64,000 nucleotides of DNA, from contig JANCIK010000011.1 in assembly GCA_028532985.1 (NCBI GenBank), forward strand, positions 620,001-684,000, in the 5' to 3' direction. The DNA is from Stropharia rugosoannulata. Lineage: Eukaryota > Basidiomycota > Agaricomycetes > Agaricales > Strophariaceae. The position numbers were made by a program, and so were the translations under genes. Each line of letters opens with the position of its first letter. The first letter of the stretch is position 1. This document shows positions 21,655 to 31,423 of the stretch, piece after piece. The notes beneath the pieces were generated by a model. That model had not been told where the DNA came from. It saw only the letters and a list, made by a program, of their open reading frames with translations, and made no database searches.

Positions 21655-23717
21655 CTACAAGGCAGGCACATGGAGCTTTTCTACTGCTCCGTCTACACCG
21701 ACTTCCCGCAGCTCGACATCAAGAGCACCGTCAATGCCGACGATGAACTCCGCCTCCACCCGTGTGAACCACTTCCCAGCATCCGGACCTTTCCCTTTCG
21801 TCTGGATCGCAAGCTTCGCTTTTGTGTCGATGACACCGAAGAGGGTCTCCTTCGTCAGGGTCCTGTGCTTGACCTCCGTCTCTTCGGGCTCCTCGTCATC
21901 CTCGTCATCCTCGTCGGAGCGATCCTGCACGACCTTCTCGACACGGATGCCCTCCTTGACCTCCCGCACTTCGCACGCAATGCGCTTTGACGCCTCGGTC
22001 ACCTCAACGTCAAACGACACAATACGGCGCACGGGGAGCGCGGTCTCCTTCTGCACCACGGGGACCCACGTGCCGCCCACCTCTGCGTTTTCCGGGAGGT
22101 TGTTGGGGAAGAGCAAACCGAGCGTCTTGGTCGTCGCGCTGACCTCACGTGCCTTGTGGCCGCGCTCGAATGCAGCGCGGAGGTCCGGCTCCTGCAGCCC
22201 ATGGATGAGCGCTGCCTGCACCGCACATCCGCGTGCCAGGATAGTCGTCGGGTCGCCGACACCGCCGCCCACGACGGTCCCGCGTGCGAACGGTGTCTCG
22301 AGTTCCTCGGGGAGGCCGACCTCGATGTTGAGGCGGCTGTCGAGCCCGGGCAGGCAGCCAGTGCCGCCGATGTACACGGCCTCATCAACATCGTGCGGGT
22401 CAAGGGCAGCGCGAGCGAGCAGGGCGGTCACCTCCTTCGCGACGGCGGCGTAAACGGGCGAGGCAAGCATGTCGAAGCGCATGCGGTTGATGCTGCCCGT
22501 GTAGTCCATGCCGTCCTTGAGCGACTCGACGGAGCAAGTCGCCGCTCCGGGCGAGGCACTGATCGTGCGTTTGGTGTGCTCGATCGCGAGCCGGAGTTTG
22601 GCCTCTGCACGCTGGTCGACGGGGGCGGTGGCGGGGCAGACGGTAAGGGGGATCTTGGTCTTTTTCGTGAAGTCTGCCGCGAAAAATTTGATGAGCTTGT
22701 CGTCGATCTCGTTGGCGTTGACGGCGTCGCTGTGGGATTCGGCGAGGACATATGCAAGGCCCTCACGTACAGACAGGAGAGCCAGAGACAGGGCAGTCGA
22801 CCCAAGGTCGACGATCAGCTGCGTCCTGTCCGGGCGGAGGTTGTCACCGCTCCAGGTGTGTGTCGTGGTCGTCGCTGCGGCAGCGCCGGCCTCATCGAGG
22901 AGCTGGAGCACATGGACTCCCGCATCTTCGGCGGCCTTTTCGAGCGCTTGTTTTTGCGCATCGATAAAAGTGGATGGTACGGAAATCACAGCGCCCTTGA
23001 CTTGCTGCCCCAGGAAATCTTCCGCGGACTTAACAAGAGACTTGATGAAAATAGTTGCGACCTCCGATACTGTCAGAATACGGTCCACGAGCACAGGTTC
23101 CGAGCGGGGTGTGGGCGCATGCGAGGCGGCAGGGGTGGTATACGCCGAGGTGGTGTTGCTCAGAGGAGCTGGGGACGGTTGGAGAACCTGAACCTTGTAT
23201 GCAGGCATATCTGGTAGCTCTGGGTGCTGGATTACGCGTGCTGATTTCGTGTCTTGCGATTGGGGAATTTCAGAGAACCTGGGCGGCATACTTTCAACAC
23301 AACCGCTCAGCATGCAACGACGCCGACGCACTTTTTACCAAGGACGTTGCGAAACCCTGTTATCGTGTTCTGAGCATTTTTCACGAGCTGCTGCTTCGCC
23401 TGGTTGCCAATGTACTTTTATCGCCGAATCAGTAAGCTCTTTCTCGCAATCGACGGCGCAGCTCACCATTTCCTCCCCGTGGAATGCAATTGCACAAGCA
23501 ATCTGGCGCTCTCCGTCTTCATTCGCAATGCATTCAGCAAGATCTTCCTGAACATGCAAAAGATCAGTAATACTCCGAGTTTGCATGTGCTTTAACCTGC
23601 CTTGGTGAATACGGCTATCGAGGCGTATGAATTGCCAAAATTGATTCCGACCACCGGCGGAAGCGTCGTAAGTTGCGCAGGCGTTTCAGCCCCATTTTGC
23701 GATGGCGTTTTGGACAT
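21655..23717 (-). CDS. SSZ1: Ssz1-like Hsp70 (ribosome-associated complex Hsp70 homologue)
   Basis: Model: exons 23601-23717, 23467-23547, 23332-23414 and 21655-23278, about 634 aa. Seen: an atypical Hsp70 N-terminus (VVGINFGNSYASIAVF rather than GIDLGTT). Then HGEEMYIGNQAKQQLVKN, reconstructed across intron 2, and GAVISVPSTFIDAQKQALEKAA, followed by the phosphate-2 loop LIVDLGSTALSLALLSV and VYIGGTGCLPGL. A short diverged substrate-binding region with an acidic DEDDEDDEEPEE patch follows. Family knowledge: Ssz1 pairs with the J-protein zuotin on ribosomes to activate Ssb-type Hsp70 for nascent-chain folding, and binds but does not need to hydrolyse ATP. The first intron's donor is uncertain: GC at 23600 keeps TKEDLAECIAN, while a GT at 23596 is an alternative. 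Clearly Hsp70 superfamily; the Ssz1 class is an inference from the N-lobe and size. Confidence 0.82.
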
Positions 23718-24377
23718 GATGATGGAAAGAAATAAGGAAAAGGTGAAAGTGAACAAATAAAATGTGAATCCATTTAGAAAATCAAAAAATCTTTGTCGCC
23801 ACGTGCCCAGTTCTCGGCACGTGCTCAGGCCGGCGTCCCGGGTGCCATGTACTCTATTTCGTCGAGCCAGTCACTTGGACCCAGTTATTACTGACAACGA
23901 CCCGCTTGAAAGACCGTACTAAATTTAAGGAGCATAAGCTCTTTGTCTATATTGGCTGTCATGTTCCTTGCACATACATGTCACTAGTTCTAAGAATGCT
24001 ATTTAATACTGATAATAGTATAAGAGTGAGGTTGGAGCGATGAGATGGAATACTAAATAATCATCTAGTCGTAATTTGTGGCCCATGACAAGCTTCTCGA
24101 GGCCATGGTCGTGAGCAAGGTGTGCGTAGTAATAATGGTGCCATACGATATTGGAATCCGTGTTGTTGAAATCGTCGAGAGCAATTGCTGTGCATAAACT
24201 GATGAAAACAAATTGGTGATGCAGGTGGAGTCGGAGTAATGCTTAATGAGAGCGAATATACAAAGCGGCGGGGAAGTGTATTTGGAAAGTAGATTTGTCG
24301 AAAGCGGAAGATCAGCAGTTGCAAAGCATAATCTAACAGCGAAAGCATTGAATGGTGATTGGGGTGAGGGTTCAAGT

Positions 24378-25274
24378 TCAGAGTGTTGAGCGGAAGTACC
24401 GCAGTACCTCCTGCTCACAATTTTCTACAACCGGGAGCTCTGTGTTGGCTGGAGCCTGCAGGTTCGCCATGCCTAATATCGTTTCACGGACTTGGTTGCT
24501 TATGTCATACAACCATGGGTCAATCACCAGATACTGTAGGTGGGCGAGACCCTCTAATCCTGTGGATAAAGCATTGCTGAGACGCCTTCTGTCTTCATGG
24601 CTCGGTGTCCAGATCGGTGATCGGTCACCAATAAGCACGGCCAGATGTGTAAGCCTTGCGTGCCCTTGGAGAGCAGGCAGAACCATTTCAATGTCCCGTA
24701 TTGGATTGAATTTGACAACCGCAATAATTAGATCGGTGAACGACAAAACAAATTGTACTGTGTTCCCAATCCCGTATTGTTCGTCGTTTGAAAATACGGA
24801 TGGGAGCAATGTTACCTCCAGCAACAGACTGTTCTGCGCGAGCTCGAAAGCCTGTTGCCACCTCGCATCTTCGTTGAGGTCATCAACGCTAGTCGTTAAG
24901 CGTGATAATATGCCTTCACAGCGTCCATTCTCGGGGTTTAAAATGGTTCGAATAAGGACATGGTGGCCGTTTGTCCGATTCGTGACCTCGCGGGCGAGTA
25001 CTTGTGCTGGTAGGGTGTTTAGCAATGTACGGGTAGCCCTTTCAGTGGCGGAGAGGCTAGAGCCCCTCACCGTGAGGAAGCGTCTGTCGTACGGGCTATT
25101 GGTGATGATGAGAGTATTAGAATAAGAAGTAGCAGCTGATCCATTACCACGGGTCACCGTGTTTTCTTGTACTTCATCAGTGCTGATTGCCGTAATACCG
25201 GATATATTCTCCGTGATGTAGAGTGCAGCAAATAGCTCGGCGGGGGTGAGGTGGGACAGGGTGGGGCGGGACAT
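24378..25274 (-). CDS. Hypothetical protein, left-arm copy (intact 298-codon frame)
   Basis: An uninterrupted 298-codon frame starting ATG at 25274. I do not recognise a catalytic or binding motif. The C-terminal half has leucine-rich, LRR/F-box-like spacing typical of basidiomycete orphan families (VLPALQGHARLTHLAVLIG, GLEGLAHLQYLVIDPW), but no F-box was seen at the N-terminus. No signal peptide or membrane segment was seen. The partner copy at 38898-39792 is broken by two single-base deletions. That argues this frame was functional before the duplication and supports it being a real gene. Confidence 0.6.
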   Translation of the reverse strand: MSRPTLSHLTPAELFAALYITENISGITAISTDEVQENTVTRGNGSAATSYSNTLIITNSPYDRRFLTVRGSSLSATERATRTLLNTLPAQVLAREVTNRTNGHHVLIRTILNPENGRCEGILSRLTTSVDDLNEDARWQQAFELAQNSLLLEVTLLPSVFSNDEQYGIGNTVQFVLSFTDLIIAVVKFNPIRDIEMVLPALQGHARLTHLAVLIGDRSPIWTPSHEDRRRLSNALSTGLEGLAHLQYLVIDPWLYDISNQVRETILGMANLQAPANTELPVVENCEQEVLRYFRSTL

Positions 25275-26504
25275 TGGCGGACTATGTACTGCGAGGCCTT
25301 GTGGATGGAAGGGCGGGGGGATTTGAGTTTCTCCTCCCCCTCCCTCCCCATTTTATTTCAGAGGACTCTGAAGTGGCCACTCCCTGTCAAACAGCTGCCT
25401 ATGCGTCTCAACTTCTCGAAAGTTGTGGCCAGTATGACTTTGCCCAGATAATAGAGAAAGCATAGCTTGCTATTTTAAAACTCGCGGGCCTGTCTAGTTT
25501 TGGGATATCCATTGAGTACATATGTGTCCATGGTCTCGTCTGTCCTCCGTGATAGGTCTCTGAGCAGCATTTACAGAGAGATGCGGTCGATAAGTATCGT
25601 TAAACCGATTTCTTCAGGAGGTTTGGCAACAAAAAAAAGAGTAGGGGAAGAGCGTTCAGCTGGGCAATATTCCACTATCGAGTGGCATCTACTACGCAGC
25701 ACTTGCATCAAATGGAAGTACGGCATACAGGTAGAAAGGTCGTTGGAACTTGGCCCCACTGTTCAATACACCCGGGAGCAATGGATACATGGGTCGCTTG
25801 AAAATGAGGCGTATATTTAAGCCTATATACTGACATAGATTCTGTATATACTGAGGGCTAGAGAACAGACTCCTCGCTATGTCTACTAGCTGGAGCACTG
25901 GCAAAAGAGAAGGGGATGCTGTAGCTGATCCACCGCACAGAGCCATCAAGTGAGAATACCTATATACGCTCTATGAAGACACCGCCTGTCCAGAAAAAGA
26001 AATTCTTATAATACAAACTCAGGGTCTAGAATTCAGTAAGGTTCAAGCTGTCGTCAAGCTAGATATAGGAATCGGTCAGGAAGACTCAAAATAACACAAT
26101 GGTCTCCTTATATAAGCGAACCAGTAGGTATAGTTTTGTAATGGGCACTTTTATCCCACGGCAGAGATGCCTTGATTGATTATCGATTAATTAACTGCTT
26201 CTATGACCGTAGAGGTCACCGGTCACCTGCAATGCATCACGCCCAAGAGGCAGCAGGCTGCGGCATGCTCCTCGTGGCGCGTGCCGTTAGCTGTGCCTCG
26301 CCTTCGCGCTCGGGTGTCACAAACGCGGGAAAAGCTTATTTAATATTTTTACCCGGGCCTTCTGCAAGTGACAGGACGGTACTTAGTCAAAACACCACGT
26401 CACTCATCCTAAGTTCTCATTTATGCTGCAAGAATGAAGAGAGCGAACTTACATGCCTTGGTATGGAAGAAGAGTAGCCAAGTCGGGCGCCGCTGCCGCC
26501 AAAT
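25275..26504. other. Non-coding part of the left arm between hypothetical gene and hAT element
   Basis: Shared with the right arm at about 37667-38897. Frames of about 100 codons at 25500-25820 (+) and 26172-26477 (+) are conserved between arms, but that follows from DNA identity alone. I recognise no product. Bases 26497-26504 (CGCCAAAT) are the left copy of the hAT target duplication. Confidence 0.4.
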
Positions 26505-29500
26505 TAGTGTTGCCACGGTCCGACTCGGCTTGACTTCGGCTTGACTTAGACGGTTTTGGCAGAACTTTCAAAGTCAGTCAAGCGAAGTCATAAACAATCG
26601 ACTTGACTTGACTTGATGTAGACGCAAAGCGGCTAAGTCAATGACTTAACCCTAAAATAGTAATCATACCAAAATTGTACATAAATTAGTACACACGCCA
26701 CGGCAATCTCAAGAAAGAGATGACATGAGAGACTGTATATAGGCATTTATGTCCTCGGGAACGGCAGCTTCGTCAACCAGCACTGATGTAAGATAACTCT
26801 CGATGTCCTCCCTAGATGTTCCTTGTGTAAAGTTCAGACTTTCACCCGCCTTGAGAGAAAATTTAAGCATTTGTAGCATTTCCATCAGATCTTCATTAAT
26901 GCGGCTGCGTCGAGGTGTCATGGTTTCCTTTGCTGATGAGAATACACGCTCACACGGGACAGCAGACCCCTGAATTGCAAGGTAATCCAAAGCTGCCATA
27001 AACAGTGTCGGATAGCGGAGCTGGTGTTCCTACATGTACTGGATTAGATGTTCTTAATTTAAGTAGAGCTAATAGATGTATTTACCTGCCAAAACGACAA
27101 GGAGCATGTGCTGGTTGATGAGTCATTTAAGTACTGGGTAATCTCAGTATCCAGTGAATTTCTTGCTTGCACGTTGGCCTCGACAAGCCAAGAATCTCAT
27201 CAGCAGTTCGGCGAGCGGTTGAATTCAATTGAATGACCCCGGATCATTCTCGATCGGCGAGGCGTATAGTCATGTGCCTGCAATGATTGCGCCGTGGGAG
27301 CTACCTGGTTAGTATCGAGGGGTTCATTGTTTGAGCCCCAGCTGATATGGTCTTGCTTTGTAGATATTTCTCGTAGTATGGGTTGAGCTGTATATGTTAT
27401 ATAGAACATTAATTCAATATTTATTTTGGAGAATTAATTAAACTTACTGTGTCTCGCAGCAAAATCCGTGCTTCATTTTGCTTTTCAACAGGGATGTAGT
27501 TCAACTTCATATCAGGATTCAATACTTATGAAAAGTTAGCAATATATGTTAGTATATAAGTATATAACTCACTCATTGCAATAATGTATGCAGGATTTGA
27601 ACTAATCCGGTCCTGGTATATATTCAACTTCTTGATACCTTCCTCTATGATCTCGGAGAATGGAGAACCAAAAGAGGCTTGAAGGTCCCTCCACACCGAG
27701 ATTATGGCATCAAAGCATGGGAGTGCATTGCAGAGTGTAGGTGTTTTCTCGGCTGAAAGCTTTTGTTGAAAGGCATCAGGCACCTATGCAATTCTAAGTT
27801 CACACAAACTATAATAGAATAATAGAATAAACATACTATCAATATTTCCCGTGCATAGGTAAGAATAGTCCAATGTGCTTCAGACAGTTTCTTTAAGTCT
27901 CGAAAATCATTTGATGCGGACATTGCCGTGAGAGCCTACCATTGTTGAAAGATTAAGTCAGGAATAAGTTGACACCAATATAAACACATTACATGCCTTT
28001 TCAAGACACAGTGCACGGTCAATCATGTATAAAGTAGAAGACCAGCGTGTATCAACATCTCGAAGAAGTTGTAGGTCACATCCATGATATGTTTTTGCAA
28101 GTTCATCAAAATGTTGGCGGCGAAGAGATGATGCACGGATCTAGATAGAGTAAAATATGAATTGAATTAACCAAGCAAATCAAACAACATACCCCACGTA
28201 TGAGAGAACGAAGAACTGGAATTGGATCGCCATCAAGATCCAAAAATAGATCTGATGAATCGTGCATATCTTCAACCTTTGACAGTGCTGCAAGCACTGC
28301 CTTGCACGCCAGATTTACAATATGTGGAAAGCATCTAAACTTTATTTTAATTAAATACTCTGGTGATTTATGAATTACATACCTTATGCGGTTATGGTGT
28401 CGATCAAACGGTATGTCTCGTACTCGCAGCTCACATTCAAGAATCATCATAAATGTGTCATTATTGGATGCATTGTCAAGCGTAACCCAGCCAATCTACA
28501 ACAGAAAATATTATTAGATATAGCATAAAAACAGGACATGTTAATACACACCTTGTCCGTAATTGAAAGCCGGTCTAGAATATATAAAAATGATTGTGCA
28601 AGATGCTCGCCATCATGACGGCCTGGAACTCGGTGAAATCCAATAAGCTCAGACTTTAGTGTGAGAACATGCTGTGGCCCATTGGCAGTCTGTACTAATG
28701 TTGTGTGAATCCAGTGTGCTGTTACGGCCATGAATGGACTAAGATTCGGATCAGACCACAAGTCAGTTGTCAAAGAAATCTTTCCAAGTGCGCCCTAGGA
28801 GATTATTAGTAATAGTATATAATAAAGTAGAAATGTAGACATGCCTTCAGATCAGACTCGAGCTGAGTGAGGTGTTCATCCCACAGTGACTTAATCCGAT
28901 TATGGATTGTTGTGCGGTGTGGGATTTGATCATCTGTCAAATCTTTACGAAGAAGCATAAAGATTCTCCGCAAGTGTGGGCTTTCTATGACATTGATTGA
29001 CTAAATTTAACTATTAGTAAATCAGAGTGATAGGCAGACATTGACGTATATATGCTCACCTGATCATCTGCAATAATAAATTCGGTAATTGCATCCACGA
29101 AAGCATTGTAAGAAAACTCCGGAATATTGGGGGGCCGATTGCTCGATGGTGCAGTGTTTCCCAATGCAGTGACATCACCCTTTGAGGTGCGATACTGTGC
29201 CACGGGACCCTTAGCCTTATCAGCGGTAATTGCAATATTCATTTTGTCACATCCATCAACCCAAAGAGGCAAATGGTACGTAATCAAATGACCTCGCAGG
29301 GTTGTAGTGCTTGTTTCGATGGCAAATGGAAAAACCTCGTGGGCCGAGTTAATTGAATTCTGCTGTCTGATAAAGTACCAGTAAATAGCCGCTCAATTAA
29401 GAGACTCTAAATGAAAACATACTCGCAGAATAAACAAATCCGGGCTTCAGTTGTTTGTCGAAAAAAAGTCCAGACATCTCGTGCAGCACGTGTGTTCTTT

Positions 29501-30819
29501 TTGCCACCTTTTGAATGAGCACTGACGACTTTGACACAGTGTGTGAGTGACTCTGTGTGCCGTGAGTCCGACCTGATTGAGGCAAGTCATGTGATTTAGT
29601 TTGTGGTGTTGTCTGACCAGACTCGGATGCACTTGTCGTCGGACTCGGATCAGGGAATAACTCCCCATCTGAAATATCACCCATTGTACCTGAAGGAAAG
29701 CGTGCGGCTGATGAGAAAGGGTTGGATGGACTATCAGGAATTGCAGGGGCTATGTAAAACATTAGTAAAACTTCTGCCAAAATGTCTAAATAAACATACA
29801 ATTGCTCGGAGGCTCTTCAGATATTCTATGTAGATTACCGAGCTCGGCATTGCTTGTAGTGTTAGTTGGTGTGCTAGATACAGGCCGAAAAGCCAATGGC
29901 TCTGTGCTTAAAGCTAATCACATGTTACTTATTAGCAAGAGAGAAGATATATTATCATTAATACTAATTTATACCTTGAGTTTGAAAATGTATCTCGGCA
30001 GACCCATTGTCATGAATCCGGGTTGTTGTTGATCCGCCTTGGCTAGTGTCACCACTGCGCTTGCGACCGCCGCGACGAGACTGAGTAGTAGTGGACTTGG
30101 CTGCTGCACTTCGAGGAGGCATGTGGTAATTGTTGGTCTTTGCTAACTCACTGCTTCGTTCAATGTTCTTATAGGGATACACCAACCACTGGTTGCACTG
30201 TGCAGCCAATGCACACTTGATGTGCATGCATACTTAATGACGGCTGTACAGCAGTATGCAACATGCTTGCATCATGTCTGCAGCCTTGACTATGCTGCCG
30301 TGGTGCAGTCTACTTACCATACACATCATTTACTTACAACCTTAAAACACATATAAAACATGTTTGATAACTAGGTATACATATTAATTAATGTATTCAA
30401 CAGATGTACGCAGCAGAAATGAGATCTCCAAGCTCGTTACATTGGCATACTTAGGGTGTGAATTAAGTGTCAATCCTTGATCGATCTCAAGATTAAACAC
30501 GGCTCCTGGCCTGTCCTTTTGCCATGAAAACTTGCATACTTCACGCAGACATGTATAAGACATATGCATATAGTGATCTGAGCACAGGCGGCATGCAGAA
30601 AATGATCTAGGGCTCTATATCACGCAAAGCTTACTGGATGACATCTAGACTACCAAATTTAGACTGAAGTCACCGCTTAACCGGCTCAAGTCGATACAAG
30701 CCGCCAAGTCGACTGTACGACTTATACGTCAGTTATTAGTCAATGGCTCGGTCATCACGACTTATTATTCGGCTTGACTAGTGACTTGAGTCAAGTCGAG
30801 TCGAGTCGTGGCAACACTA
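26505..30819 (-). mobile_element. hAT-superfamily DNA transposon
   Basis: 4315 bp. It is bounded by 13-bp terminal inverted repeats TAGTGTTGCCACG...CGTGGCAACACTA and an 8-bp target duplication CGCCAAAT at 26497-26504 and 30820-30827, the hAT size. Both ends carry clustered subterminal copies of CTTGAC/GACTTGA/GACTCG, probable transposase-binding repeats. The uninterrupted site exists at 37667-37674 in the other arm, so the boundaries are exact. It encodes a BED-finger hAT transposase on the minus strand. Confidence 0.95.
26709..30122 (-). CDS. hAT transposase with N-terminal BED zinc finger (multi-exon; N-terminal frame relation uncertain)
   Basis: Span given; exons run from a Ser/Thr-rich N-terminus (start 30122, first exon to about 29975) to the stop at 26709. 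Seen in order: a BED finger (RDVWTFFRQTTEARICLFC, then after an intron TSTTTLRGHLITYH); the first catalytic block TTDLWSDPN; GWVTLDNASNND; RCFPHIVNLACKAVL, the C-x2-H motif of hAT enzymes; and DTRWSSTLYMIDRAL. The C-terminal dimerisation domain (SFWQEHQLRYPTLFMAALDYLAIQGSAVPCERVFSSAKETMTP, in two exons) is intact. The upstream Ser-rich frame (near 29500-29750) and the BED finger lie in different frames with no convincing intron between them, so a frameshift is possible and activity is doubtful. Function: cut-and-paste transposition in the nucleus. Confidence 0.85.
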
Positions 30820-30985
30820 CGCCAAATAGACGCAAACTTGTGGGTCCTGTGATCGTGTGACGCTTGTGGTCACTGATATGCCGCGACGAACAACAAGTAA
30901 GCATCCTGCGGCAGCTCGTGCCGAATAGTCATCTCGGCGACGTTACACTACCAGGACCCCGACACCTCAGATAACTGTCAAACTG

Positions 30986-31423
30986 AAGTTAGCCCCGAAA
31001 TATAGTATTTGATTTTGCCGTAGCTTGAGAGCAATAGTGTCGTCATGAAAAGATACCCTTCCCCAATGGCACTCCTGCCTTTAATATTATATTGACTGGG
31101 TACATTTATTGTTATGAGTGTCTTAAGGGTCCACTGGTAATATCATGTGATTGGCCGCCACAGACCCTGTAATGTTCTTAAAGTAATCAAAGACCCAGCA
31201 TGTTTGGACGCCCTAGAAAGGCTATGGTCTAATGTATTATTCTATATCAGTATCTAATACAAGACGAAAATAATTTTTGGTGAATTTTGTTTGGCGTTAA
31301 AAGTTAACTATTTTGTATATTACGTAATACTCTCACCAGGTATATCACTGTTACTAGCAGCGCTACCAAAGCGCTAGTAAACTCAAAGTAAACTTCTCGC
31401 TTTGTCCTGTCAAGTTCCGAAAC
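30986..31423. other. Intergenic: inner end of left arm to F-box gene
   Basis: Homology to the right arm fades here (about 30985). The rest is AT-rich promoter-side sequence of the F-box gene. No gene seen. Confidence 0.4.

Larger units (their letters stand above)
23893..30985. repeat. Left arm of a large inverted duplication (interrupted by a hAT element)
   Basis: Bases about 23893-26504 plus 30820-30985 match, in reverse complement, about 37495-40255. Identity is very high through the middle, with scattered single-base differences and a few short indels near the outer end. The 4.3-kb hAT element at 26505-30819 is inserted into this arm only. The arm carries the 298-codon frame at 24378-25274 and shorter shared frames (26172-26477, 25500-25820). 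I see no terminal repeats or target duplication bounding the arms themselves. Confidence 0.9.

Noticed and set aside
21734..23217. Long plus-strand frames (up to 353 codons) opposite SSZ1
   Set aside because: Antisense shadow of a GC-rich Hsp70 exon. They have no domain, and the minus-strand frame carries clear Hsp70 motifs.
24352..25125. 257-codon plus-strand frame in the left arm, also present inverted in the right arm
   Set aside because: Overlaps the 298-codon minus-strand frame. Conservation between arms is at DNA level and gives no independent support.
26172..26477. 101-codon frame identical in both arms (37694-37999)
   Set aside because: Conserved only because the arms are near-identical DNA. 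No start context, motif or codon signal to call it a gene.
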